Assembly: GCF_035918395.1 (NCBI RefSeq)
Contig: NZ_CP142362.1
Span: 1,897,501 to 1,961,500 of the forward strand
Source of the DNA: Mycolicibacterium sp. ND9-15
GTDB lineage: Bacteria > Actinomycetota > Actinomycetes > Mycobacteriales > Mycobacteriaceae
Direction of reading: 5' to 3'
Length of the DNA stretch: 64,000 nt
The notes under the pieces were generated by a model. The model had not been told where the DNA came from and did no database searches. It saw only the letters and a list, made by a program, of their open reading frames with translations. The position numbers and the translations under genes are program-made. Positions 15,368 through 22,519 of this stretch are shown piece after piece. Each line of letters begins with the position of its first letter. Positions within the stretch are counted from its first letter, which is position 1.

Positions 15368-16102
15368 ATGGCAGCAGCCTTGAGCGCCGTCACCGACACC
15401 GTCCATTTCGCGTTCACCGACCTCGTCAACTGGACGCTGGTGACCGACGGCGCCGGCGTGATGCTGATCGACGCGGGCTTCCCCGGCGACCGCGACGACG
15501 TGCTCGCGTCGCTGGGCCGGCTCGGCTTCGGCCTCGACGATCTGCGCGCGATCCTGTTGACGCACGCGCACATCGACCATTTCGGTTCGGCGATCTGGTT
15601 CGCGAAAACGCATGGCACGCCGGTCTATTGCCATGGCGCAGAGGTGGGCCACGCCAAGCGGGAGTATCTCGAGCAAGCCTCCCCGGTCGACATCGCCAAG
15701 CACATCTGGCGGCCGAGCTACCTCACGTGGTCGGCGGCGATCACCCGTAAGGGCGCCATGCTGGGCGACGGCATCCCCACGGCGCAGCCCCTGACCGACG
15801 ACATCGCGACGGAGCTGCCCGGCAAACCGATGGCGATCCCGACGCCGGGACACACCAGCGGGCACTGCTCGTTTCTGGTCGACGGTGTGCTGGTGAGCGG
15901 CGACGCGTTGGTCACCGGGCACCCGCTGTCCACGCGCGGCGGACCGCAGCTGCTGCCCGGTCTGTTCAACCACGACCAGGACGGCTGCGTACGCAGCCTG
16001 GGGGCGCTGGGCCTGCTGGACACCGAGGTGCTGCTGCCGGGGCACGGCCCGCTATGGCGCGGTTCCATTCGGGAAGCGGCAGAGGCCGCCGCGCGCCCGT
16101 GA
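15368..16102 (+). CDS. Metallo-beta-lactamase-fold hydrolase, Rv0406c-like
   Basis: A 244-residue MBL-fold protein. The zinc motif HAHIDH is at residues 66-71. GHTSGHCSF (third His), VSGDALVTG (bridging Asp) and LLPGHG (last His) complete a two-metal site. It lies divergent from fgd1 exactly as Rv0406c does in M. tuberculosis. The family includes thioesterases, glyoxalase II-like enzymes and lactonases; the substrate is unknown. The short shared promoter with fgd1 suggests joint regulation. Confidence 0.9.
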   Translation: MAAALSAVTDTVHFAFTDLVNWTLVTDGAGVMLIDAGFPGDRDDVLASLGRLGFGLDDLRAILLTHAHIDHFGSAIWFAKTHGTPVYCHGAEVGHAKREYLEQASPVDIAKHIWRPSYLTWSAAITRKGAMLGDGIPTAQPLTDDIATELPGKPMAIPTPGHTSGHCSFLVDGVLVSGDALVTGHPLSTRGGPQLLPGLFNHDQDGCVRSLGALGLLDTEVLLPGHGPLWRGSIREAAEAAARP

Positions 16103-16119
16103 TGGTGCGTATCGCTCGT

Positions 16120-16175
16120 CGAACGTGCGGCCAGCGCGATTTTGAGGCCGATTTTTCGCACTGAGCGCACGTTCG
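16120..16175. terminator. Inverted repeat between convergent genes
   Basis: CGAACGTGCG (16120-16129) and CGCACGTTCG (16166-16175) are a perfect 10-bp inverted repeat with a 36-base loop. It lies between the MBL gene and the convergent membrane-protein gene. There is no U-tract. It is probably a bidirectional transcription end, or a dispersed mycobacterial palindrome. Confidence 0.5.
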
Positions 16176-16197
16176 GCGAAGGGGGTGCGTCGCGGGC

Positions 16198-16497
16198 TTA
16201 GACGAGTTTCTGGTAGCCGAGCAGAAAGACCGCGGTCAGGCACAGCCCGCACGCCACCACGATCGTCGGCATCAGGATCATCGCGTCGAGTTCGTCGTCA
16301 TCGAGCACGTCGCTGTCGAATCGGCCGAACAGCACACGCGCCACCCCCGTTCGACGGAACGTGTGCACCATGGTGCGGACGGCCTTGGTCTCGCGACGCC
16401 GGCCGATGAATACCCGCGAGGCCACCCCGACCAGGAAGGTCAGTACGCCGGCACCAACCAACAGCAGGCCGACCGTCGTCTGCGATAACGCCACCAT
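16198..16497 (-). CDS. Small two-helix membrane protein
   Basis: A 99-residue protein with membrane helices at about residues 8-28 (VGLLLVGAGVLTFLVGVAS) and 75-95 near the C-terminus. A basic/acidic cytoplasmic-like segment lies between them (RRETKAVRTM, SDVLDDDELDAM). ATG 16497 (MVALSQTT) is preferred over an upstream start that would add 52 arginine-rich residues unlike a real N-terminus. It follows the GNAT gene by 31 bases on the same strand. Function unknown. Confidence 0.7.
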   Translation of the reverse strand: MVALSQTTVGLLLVGAGVLTFLVGVASRVFIGRRRETKAVRTMVHTFRRTGVARVLFGRFDSDVLDDDELDAMILMPTIVVACGLCLTAVFLLGYQKLV

Positions 16498-16528
16498 CAC
16501 CCCCGCTGCGCGACACCTGACGCACAGC

Positions 16529-17053
16529 CTATAGCCGGTAACAACCGGCGACGCTGGACGAATCACGTCGCAACACCTTCGCGAACGCGATCGGATAGAC
16601 CTCGCCCTCGGCGGGCAGCGGTTCGGCCAGGCGCGTGTAGCCGGTGGCCGCATACAGCGCCTCGGCCTCCGGCTGCCGATCGCCGGTCGTCAGGTAGATC
16701 CGGGTGTATCCGCGCGCGGCGATCTCGGCCTCGAGTTCGCTCAGCAGCGCCCTGGCGTAGCCGCGCTGCCGGTGGCCGCTGTCGGTCCAGATGCGTTTGA
16801 GTTCGGCGGTGTCGGGGTCGAACCGGCGGAACGCGCCGCCGGTGACGGGTCGTCCGGCCCGCAAGCCGATCAGCAGCCCGCCGCCGGGCGGGGCGAACTC
16901 CTCGGCCGGATAGCCCCGCAACCAGCACAAGACGCGCTCGGTGCTACCGCCGTAGCGCTCGGCATATTCGGCCGCCAACTCGGCGAGTAGCGGCTCGGCC
17001 AGTGGATCGTCCTGGCCGACCGGCACGAAACGCAGGTCGTCGAGGGCGGACAT
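16529..17053 (-). CDS. GNAT-family N-acetyltransferase
   Basis: A GCN5-type acetyltransferase of about 174 residues. The acetyl-CoA site is the motif A segment RIWTDSGHRQRGYARALLSELEAEIAARG, with R/Q-x-x-G-x-A as RQRGYA. GYTRLAE near the end is motif B. Starts at 17062, 17059 and 17053 are all in frame; MSALDDLRF at 17053 is the most usual form. The substrate is unknown. It is divergent from the SDR gene by about 110 bases. Confidence 0.87.
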   Translation of the reverse strand: MSALDDLRFVPVGQDDPLAEPLLAELAAEYAERYGGSTERVLCWLRGYPAEEFAPPGGGLLIGLRAGRPVTGGAFRRFDPDTAELKRIWTDSGHRQRGYARALLSELEAEIAARGYTRIYLTTGDRQPEAEALYAATGYTRLAEPLPAEGEVYPIAFAKVLRRDSSSVAGCYRL

Positions 17054-17164
17054 GGTCATCACTCAACTGTGCAACGTGATGGGATGCTACGCATTCCAAT
17101 AACCGCATGTCGTCCGGTTGCAGGTCGCTCTCGGCAGAAACTTGACAGGTGTAAAGTCCGGTCC

Positions 17165-18028
17165 ATGGACAACATCAGGGGCAGGACCATCGCGATCACC
17201 GGTGCCGCCCGGGGCATCGGCTATGCGACCGCGAAGGCGCTGCTGGCGCGCGGCGCCCGCGTGGTGATCGGCGACCGCGACGTGGCGCTGCAGGAATCGG
17301 CCGTCGCCCAGTTGGGCAACCTGGGGCCCGCGTCGGGCTATCCGCTCGACGTCACCGACCGGGACTCGTTCGCGACGTTCTTCGACAAGGCCCGTACCGA
17401 CGGCGGCGGGCGGGTCGACGTGCTGGTCAACAATGCGGGTGTGATGCCGATCGGGCCGTTCGTCGAGGAATCCGAACAGTCGATCCGGTCCACGCTCGAG
17501 GTCAACCTGTACGGCGTGATCACCGGCTGCCAACTGGTGCTGCCGGAGATGATCGCGCGGCGCAGCGGGCACATCGTCAACGTCGCCTCGCTCTCAGGGC
17601 TGATCCCGGTGCCGGGACAGGTCGTGTACGTGGGCGCGAAGTTCGGCGTGGTGGGCCTGACCGCGGCCCTGGCCGACGAGGTCGCGCCGCACAACGTCGA
17701 CGTGTCGGTGGTCATGCCGCCGTTCACCAACACCGAGCTGATCTCGGGCACCAAGAGCAGCGGGGCGATCAAACCGGTGGAGCCCGAGGATATCGCCGCG
17801 GCGATCGTCAAGACGCTGGACAAGCCGAAAACCCATGTCTCAGTGCCGACTCCGCTCCGCTTCACCGCCCAGGCCGCGCAGATGCTCGGCCCGCGCGGAC
17901 GTCGTTGGCTCAACAACAAGCTGGGCCTGGACCGGGTGTTCCTCGACTTCGATGCCGGCGCGCGCAAGCAGTACGAGGATCGCGCCCGGACGGCGCAGGG
18001 TGTGGTCGAAGGACGCGTCGAGGACTGA
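17165..18028 (+). CDS. Short-chain dehydrogenase/reductase
   Basis: A 287-residue classical SDR. The cofactor motif TGAARGIG is at residues 12-19, NNAG near 88, and the active-site Ser and YVGAK motif near 142-160. Asp follows the second strand (GDRD), favouring NAD. ATG 17165 is chosen; upstream in-frame codons are atypical. TTGACA at about 17143 and TGTAAAGT before the start resemble promoter elements. The substrate is not predictable. Confidence 0.9.
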   Translation: MDNIRGRTIAITGAARGIGYATAKALLARGARVVIGDRDVALQESAVAQLGNLGPASGYPLDVTDRDSFATFFDKARTDGGGRVDVLVNNAGVMPIGPFVEESEQSIRSTLEVNLYGVITGCQLVLPEMIARRSGHIVNVASLSGLIPVPGQVVYVGAKFGVVGLTAALADEVAPHNVDVSVVMPPFTNTELISGTKSSGAIKPVEPEDIAAAIVKTLDKPKTHVSVPTPLRFTAQAAQMLGPRGRRWLNNKLGLDRVFLDFDAGARKQYEDRARTAQGVVEGRVED

Positions 18029-18050
18029 CCTTGCTTCGGTGAGCGCGCAA

Positions 18051-18085
18051 TCCGGTACACAAATCGCGGGAGAAACCGTACCGGA
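18051..18085. terminator. Inverted repeat between SDR and hypothetical gene
   Basis: TCCGGTAC (18051-18058) and GTACCGGA (18078-18085) form a perfect 8-bp stem. GTGAGCG-type sequences flank both sides. It sits between two convergent genes, so a bidirectional terminator is likely. There is no U-tract, as is common in mycobacteria. Confidence 0.5.
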
Positions 18086-18098
18086 GTGAGCGCTCACG

Positions 18099-18515
18099 CT
18101 AAGCGGTGAACTTGGGCGGCGGGTCGCCCAACCGGTAGCCCTCGACCACGTCGAGGCAGTCGAACAGCTCCTCGAGGTTGAACTGGTAGTCGTCGGCCGT
18201 GCCGACGAACACGACGTGCGCGATGTCGGCGGCCTCGTCGGCGGTCAGCACGATCGTCGTCACGTCGACCAGATCCTCGTCGGGCACGTCGGCGGCCGAC
18301 GGCGGGTAGCACCACAGCGCCGACTCCTCGTCGGACAGGTCATCGTCGAAAACCCAGCCGCGCTCGGTGATTCGCTCGTCGAAGTGCTCCAGGACCGCGG
18401 CCAGCTGGACGTCGTCGGCCAGCGCGTCCATGACGCCGTCCGGGACCCAACGGGCGTCGCGGGCGGCCTGCCGCTTGCGGCGGCGGGCCTTCTTCGCGTC
18501 GCTGCGCTTGGACAC
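18099..18515 (-). CDS. Conserved hypothetical protein, acidic with basic N-terminus
   Basis: A 138-residue soluble protein. The first 20 residues are very basic (SKRSDAKKARRRKRQAAR) and the rest acidic. No catalytic motif is recognised. It begins one base after the metZ stop on the same strand, so it is probably the last gene of the marR-purT-metZ transcript. The basic tail could bind nucleic acid or anionic lipid, but that is speculation. Confidence 0.75.
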   Translation of the reverse strand: MSKRSDAKKARRRKRQAARDARWVPDGVMDALADDVQLAAVLEHFDERITERGWVFDDDLSDEESALWCYPPSAADVPDEDLVDVTTIVLTADEAADIAHVVFVGTADDYQFNLEELFDCLDVVEGYRLGDPPPKFTA

Positions 18516-19757
18516 CTAGCCGAGCGCCTGGTCGAGGTCGTCGAGCAGGTCGTCGGTTCCCTCCAGCCCCACCGAGATCCGCACCACGCCATCGCCGAGC
18601 CCGATCTCTGCGCGGCCCTCCGGGCCCATCGCGCGGTGGGTGGTGGTCGCGGGGTGGGTGATCAGGGACTTGGCGTCACCCAGGTTGTTCGAGATGTCGA
18701 TGATACGCAGCTTGTCGAGTACCTCGAACGCGCGTTCCTTCGCCGCGGCCGGATTGCCGGCGCTCGAAAGCTCGAACGTGACAACGGTTCCGCCACCGGA
18801 CATCTGACGCTTGGCCAGGTCGTACTGTGGATGCGACTCGAGGAACGGATAGCGCACAAGGCTCACCGCAGGATGGTTCTCCAGGAACTCGGCGATCCGC
18901 TGCGCCGACTCGTTCTGGTAGTTCACTCGAACCGCCAGCGTCTCCAGACCTTTCAGCAGGATCCAGGCGTTGAACGGGCTCAGCGCGGGCCCGGTGTGGC
19001 GCATCAGTTTCTGCACCGACTCGTCGATGTACTGCTTGCCGCCCAGGATCGCACCGCCGAGCACACGGCCCTGCCCGTCGATGTGCTTGGTGCCCGAGTA
19101 CACGACGACGTCGGCACCCAGCGGGAAGCCCTGCTGCAGAATCGGTGTCGCGAACACGTTGTCCAGCACCACTTTTGCGCCGGCCGCATGCGCGAGCTCG
19201 GAAACCGCGGCAATGTCGACCAGCTGCTGCATCGGGTTGGACGGGGTCTCGAAGAATACCGCCTGGGTGGGCACCGACAGCGCCTCTTCCCACTGCGAGA
19301 GGTCGTCGCCGTCGACGAAGACGGTCTCCACACCCCAGCGGGGCAGGATTTCGTTGCACACCACGAAGCAGGACCCGAACAGGCTGCGCGCGGCGACCAG
19401 TCGGTCGCCGGCCGCCAGCAGCGCACCCAATGACGTGAACACGGCCGCCATCCCCGTCGCGGTCGCGAAACAGGCAGGAGCACCCTCGATCAGCCGCAGC
19501 CGCTCCTCGAACATCGAGATCGTCGGGTTGCCGTAGCGCGAGTACACGTAGCGGTCGATATCGCCGGTGAAGGCCTTCTCCGCTTCGGCTGCCGACGCAT
19601 AGACGTAGCCCGAGGAGAGGAACAGGCCCTCGGCGGTCTCCTCGAATGCCGACCGCAGCAACCCCCCGCGCACGCCGATGGTGGCCTGGCTGACGCCCTC
19701 GGGAAGTGCGGCGTGGGTGCGGACGGACGGAACGGTGTTCTCCGGGCCAGAACTCAT
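18516..19757 (-). CDS. metZ: O-succinylhomoserine sulfhydrylase MetZ
   Basis: A 413-residue PLP enzyme of the Cys/Met metabolism family making homocysteine from O-succinylhomoserine and sulfide. The PLP lysine is in YSGTKHIDGQGRVLGG. SSGYVYASA, YSRYGNPT and FATATGMAAV are family blocks. ATG 19757 overlaps the rhodanese stop as ATGA; an in-frame ATG at 19769 inside the rhodanese gene is less likely. An adjacent rhodanese implies local sulfur handling, as in Rv0391-Rv0390. Assignment is secure. Confidence 0.95.
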   Translation of the reverse strand: MSSGPENTVPSVRTHAALPEGVSQATIGVRGGLLRSAFEETAEGLFLSSGYVYASAAEAEKAFTGDIDRYVYSRYGNPTISMFEERLRLIEGAPACFATATGMAAVFTSLGALLAAGDRLVAARSLFGSCFVVCNEILPRWGVETVFVDGDDLSQWEEALSVPTQAVFFETPSNPMQQLVDIAAVSELAHAAGAKVVLDNVFATPILQQGFPLGADVVVYSGTKHIDGQGRVLGGAILGGKQYIDESVQKLMRHTGPALSPFNAWILLKGLETLAVRVNYQNESAQRIAEFLENHPAVSLVRYPFLESHPQYDLAKRQMSGGGTVVTFELSSAGNPAAAKERAFEVLDKLRIIDISNNLGDAKSLITHPATTTHRAMGPEGRAEIGLGDGVVRISVGLEGTDDLLDDLDQALG

Positions 19758-20185
19758 GACTGTTTCCATGGCAGGCCGACTGCCTTCCAGCCGGTACGCC
19801 CGCGGTGGTGGTTCTCGTCGGGGTTGCCCTCGAAGCCGTCGAGCACGTTGTACGACGGCGCGATCCCGGCCTCGGTGGCGGCTTCGGCGGCGCTGATCGA
19901 CCGGTTGCCGGAGCGACACAGGAACACCACGGGCCTATCGCCGGGAGTGACGCCGGCCCTCCCGAGCTCCTCGACGAACGACTCGTTGCGCGTCCCGTCG
20001 GTGCGGTTCCACTCGATGAACACGACATCGCGCTGCAGCGAGGACAGGTCGGGTACGCCGACGAAGCGCCACTCGGCGTCGGTGCGGACGTCTACCAGCA
20101 CGGCCTCGGAAGTGCCGGTCAGCAGCTCCCAGGCCTCCTCGGGCGTGATGTCTCCGGCATAACTCACGGTCGTTGAGTGTCCCAC
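19754..20185 (-). CDS. Rhodanese-like sulfurtransferase
   Basis: A 143-residue single-domain rhodanese. The active-site loop CRSGNRS carries the persulfide cysteine. VLVDVRTDAEWRFVG is the N-terminal CDC25-like motif. It is coupled to metZ by ATGA, two bases after the preceding gene, matching Rv0390-Rv0391. A role in delivering or detoxifying sulfide/persulfide for homocysteine synthesis is inferred from the context. Confidence 0.93.
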   Translation of the reverse strand: MGHSTTVSYAGDITPEEAWELLTGTSEAVLVDVRTDAEWRFVGVPDLSSLQRDVVFIEWNRTDGTRNESFVEELGRAGVTPGDRPVVFLCRSGNRSISAAEAATEAGIAPSYNVLDGFEGNPDENHHRGRTGWKAVGLPWKQS

Positions 20186-20187
20186 AG

Positions 20188-20646
20188 CTATCCGAGGCCG
20201 GTGGAACAGACCTTCCAGCCGTCGCCGTCGCGGACGAACGTCAACTCGACGGACTTCTTGTCGTCGGGCGCCTTGTCGAAGTGGTAGGTCACCTTCGCGG
20301 TGGCGCGGTCGCCGTCGATCGCGACGTCGGTGACATCATCGACGAACCGCTCGCCTTGCATGACGACCGAATCGCGCTGAGCCGCAAGCACTTCGGACTC
20401 GGTGCCCGCATGTGCGGAACAGGTGTAGCCGCGGAAGTCGGCGTAGTCCTGTCGTTGCAGCGCGTCGTTCTGCCCAACCGCGGCGCGGGCCACCTGCTGG
20501 TCGGCGGGCAGTTCCTCGTCCTCGAACAGGTTCACCAACCCGATTACGATCACCACGAGCACAAAGATTGTGAGCGCGATCAGAAAGGGCGCCACGGTCG
20601 GTCGGTCGTCGGGGGTGGGATCGGGTTCGGGCCCGGGGTTCGTCAC
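20188..20646 (-). CDS. Single-pass membrane protein with NTF2-like exterior domain
   Basis: A 152-residue protein. The N-terminus is proline- and acid-rich, one membrane helix lies at about 20-42 (FLIALTIFVLVVIVIGLV), then a small alpha/beta domain ends in GDGWKVCSTG. The GTG start at 20646 is four bases after the purT stop; the longer frame overlaps purT. The same plan and C-terminal WKVC ending occur in the protein at 30514-31353, so they are probably distant paralogues. Function unknown. Confidence 0.75.
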   Translation of the reverse strand: MTNPGPEPDPTPDDRPTVAPFLIALTIFVLVVIVIGLVNLFEDEELPADQQVARAAVGQNDALQRQDYADFRGYTCSAHAGTESEVLAAQRDSVVMQGERFVDDVTDVAIDGDRATAKVTYHFDKAPDDKKSVELTFVRDGDGWKVCSTGLG

Positions 20647-20650
20647 CGGG

Positions 20651-21937
20651 CTACCAGAGCCTGCGCAGCGCCACGGTGACGCGTCGGGCGCGGTCACGGG
20701 CGACGATCGGATCGGGTGCCGTCGCCAGCGCCACCGCGAGCCGCCGCCGGGGCTCGGTCTCGTCGGGGCGGCTGAACAGCGCGACGTCGCTCTCGGCGAC
20801 GGCGAGCGCCTCGGCGAGCACGGCCTGCAGGTCCTGGCCGGCCGCCGGTTTCGCCTCCGCCCCGGCGTAGACGACCTCAGCCGCGGCGGGCGAGATCATG
20901 ATCGTGTCGACGGGCAGCCCCAGGATCGCCCGGGCGTGCAACTCGAACTCCGAGAGCCGCTGCGAACGCAACGTGACCAGTCCGCTGTCGTGCGGTCGCG
21001 GGCGCACGTTGTCGAAGTAGACCTCGTCGCCACGCACCAACAGCTCGACGCCGAACACGCCACGCCCGCCCAGCGAGTTCACGATGCGAGCGGCGATCGA
21101 CTTCGCCGCGTCCAGTGCGGCGGGCGCCAACGCCTGCGGCTGCCACGACTCGAGCGCGTCGCCGTCGGCTTGGCCAAGCCCGTTTTGCTCCTTGCGTGCG
21201 CGGTGTCCGATCGGCTCACAGAAGTGCACCGCCGGTCCCGTCGGCCCGACGGTGCGGATCGTCAGCAGGGTGACCTCGAAGTCGACCTCGACCACCGACT
21301 CGACCATCACGCGGTTGTGCGGGATGCGGCCCGCGGCGACCGCCCGCTGCCACGCGGGCGCGACGTCCGCGGGGCGCACCAGCACCGACTCGCCTTCGCC
21401 GGGCGCCGAGGCGACCGGTTTGACCACCAGCGGAAACCCGGCGTGCTGGGCGACCGCAGCCAATTCCTCCGTCGATCCCGCGAACCAGAACGGGGCGGTG
21501 GGCAGCCCCAGCTCGTCGGAGGCCAACCTGCGCAGGCCTTCCCGGTCCAGCGACAGCCGCGTGCTGCGCGGGGTCGGGAACACCTCGATGGCGCCGCCCT
21601 CGGCGACGGCGATCAGCGCGTCGGCCGCGATCAGGCCCGCCTCGGCCACCACGTAACGCGGGTTCTCCTTCTCGATCAGCGCGGTCAGCGCCTCCGCGTC
21701 GTTCATCTTGGCGACGATCGGGCGGTCGGCAACTCCGTGAGCCGGGGCGTCGGCGTAGCGGTCGACCGCGATGACCTCGGTACCCAGCCGTTGGAACGCC
21801 AGCGCCAACTCCCTGCTCAGTTCGCCCGAGCCCAACAGCATCACCGAGCACGTCCCGGTCGTCCCCGCGACAGGTTCGGGATCGGTCACCGGGTCATCGG
21901 GATCGACCGGGGTGTCGTTGTCAGGGGTGTCACTCAT
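20651..21937 (-). CDS. purT: Formate-dependent GAR transformylase PurT
   Basis: A 428-residue ATP-grasp enzyme that formylates glycinamide ribonucleotide using formate and ATP in purine synthesis. The N-terminal MLLGSGELSRELALAFQRLG and VAEAGLIAADAL are PurT signatures. Further along, LVVKPVASAPGEGESV is the ATP-grasp loop and GVFGVELLVRGDEVYFDNVRPRPHD holds the metal-binding residues. About 28 acidic, proline-rich residues extend the N-terminus. The start overlaps the marR stop (ATGA). Confidence 0.95.
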   Translation of the reverse strand: MSDTPDNDTPVDPDDPVTDPEPVAGTTGTCSVMLLGSGELSRELALAFQRLGTEVIAVDRYADAPAHGVADRPIVAKMNDAEALTALIEKENPRYVVAEAGLIAADALIAVAEGGAIEVFPTPRSTRLSLDREGLRRLASDELGLPTAPFWFAGSTEELAAVAQHAGFPLVVKPVASAPGEGESVLVRPADVAPAWQRAVAAGRIPHNRVMVESVVEVDFEVTLLTIRTVGPTGPAVHFCEPIGHRARKEQNGLGQADGDALESWQPQALAPAALDAAKSIAARIVNSLGGRGVFGVELLVRGDEVYFDNVRPRPHDSGLVTLRSQRLSEFELHARAILGLPVDTIMISPAAAEVVYAGAEAKPAAGQDLQAVLAEALAVAESDVALFSRPDETEPRRRLAVALATAPDPIVARDRARRVTVALRRLW

Positions 21938-22449
21938 CGCCTGTCCAGCCTGCCAGACGGTCCGGGCGCCGAGAGAGCGGACTGGTCGAGCTCGCCGCGG
22001 AACTCGCGCATGGCGTCGATGAGCGCGCTGAACGTACGGTGCGAAGCCGCCAACTCCGCGTCGGACAGCCGGGCCAACGCGGCGTGCATGCGTTCACCCA
22101 GCGGGGTGAAAAACCCTCGCGCGACGCCCATTCCATGCTCGGCGACCCGCAGGATCACCTTGCGGCGGTCGCGCGGATCGGACTCCCGCCGAAAGTGGCC
22201 GGAGGCGAGCATCCGCTCGACGAGATAGGTGATGGCCGCGGCCGACATCCCCATCCGCCTGCGCAGCTCCCCCGCCGTCAACGGCGCCTCCTCGGTCTCG
22301 GCGACCATCACATACAGCAGAGCGCGAAAGTCGTTGGCCGCGACGTCGTGTCGGCTCGCGAACAACCTGCCGATCTCGTCTGATTCCGCGTTCATCGCCC
22401 GCACATCCGCGGCGATCGTCGCCTCCAGTGCGTCGCGGTCTTCTGACAC
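21934..22449 (-). CDS. MarR-family transcriptional regulator
   Basis: A 171-residue winged-helix regulator. The helix-turn-helix region is LTAGELRRRMGMSAAAITYLVERM, followed by the wing RESDPRDRRKVILRV, the classic MarR DPRDRR turn. It heads the purT-metZ operon and is divergent from the MMPL transporter across 70 bases. The usual model is repression of both directions from that gap. The ligand is unknown. Confidence 0.92.
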   Translation of the reverse strand: MSEDRDALEATIAADVRAMNAESDEIGRLFASRHDVAANDFRALLYVMVAETEEAPLTAGELRRRMGMSAAAITYLVERMLASGHFRRESDPRDRRKVILRVAEHGMGVARGFFTPLGERMHAALARLSDAELAASHRTFSALIDAMREFRGELDQSALSAPGPSGRLDRR

Positions 22450-22519
22450 GCCGAAAGCATAGGCCGTTCGGCCACCGGGCCGTTTGATCCATAGTTAAGT
22501 TTCTGAAATATTTGTCGCC
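22450..22519. promoter_or_regulatory. Shared marR/MMPL promoter region
   Basis: A 70-base divergent gap. Its right half is AT-rich compared with the surroundings and contains AAGTTTCTGAAATATT, with a TTTC-T-GAAA core palindrome near 22500. This is the best candidate MarR operator, but the dyad is short. It lies just before the MMPL ATG. Confidence 0.4.

Noticed and set aside
14389..15750. Plus-strand frame of 453 codons over fgd1
   Set aside because: Antisense to fgd1 and then out of frame with the metallo-beta-lactamase gene. There are no motifs or ribosome site.
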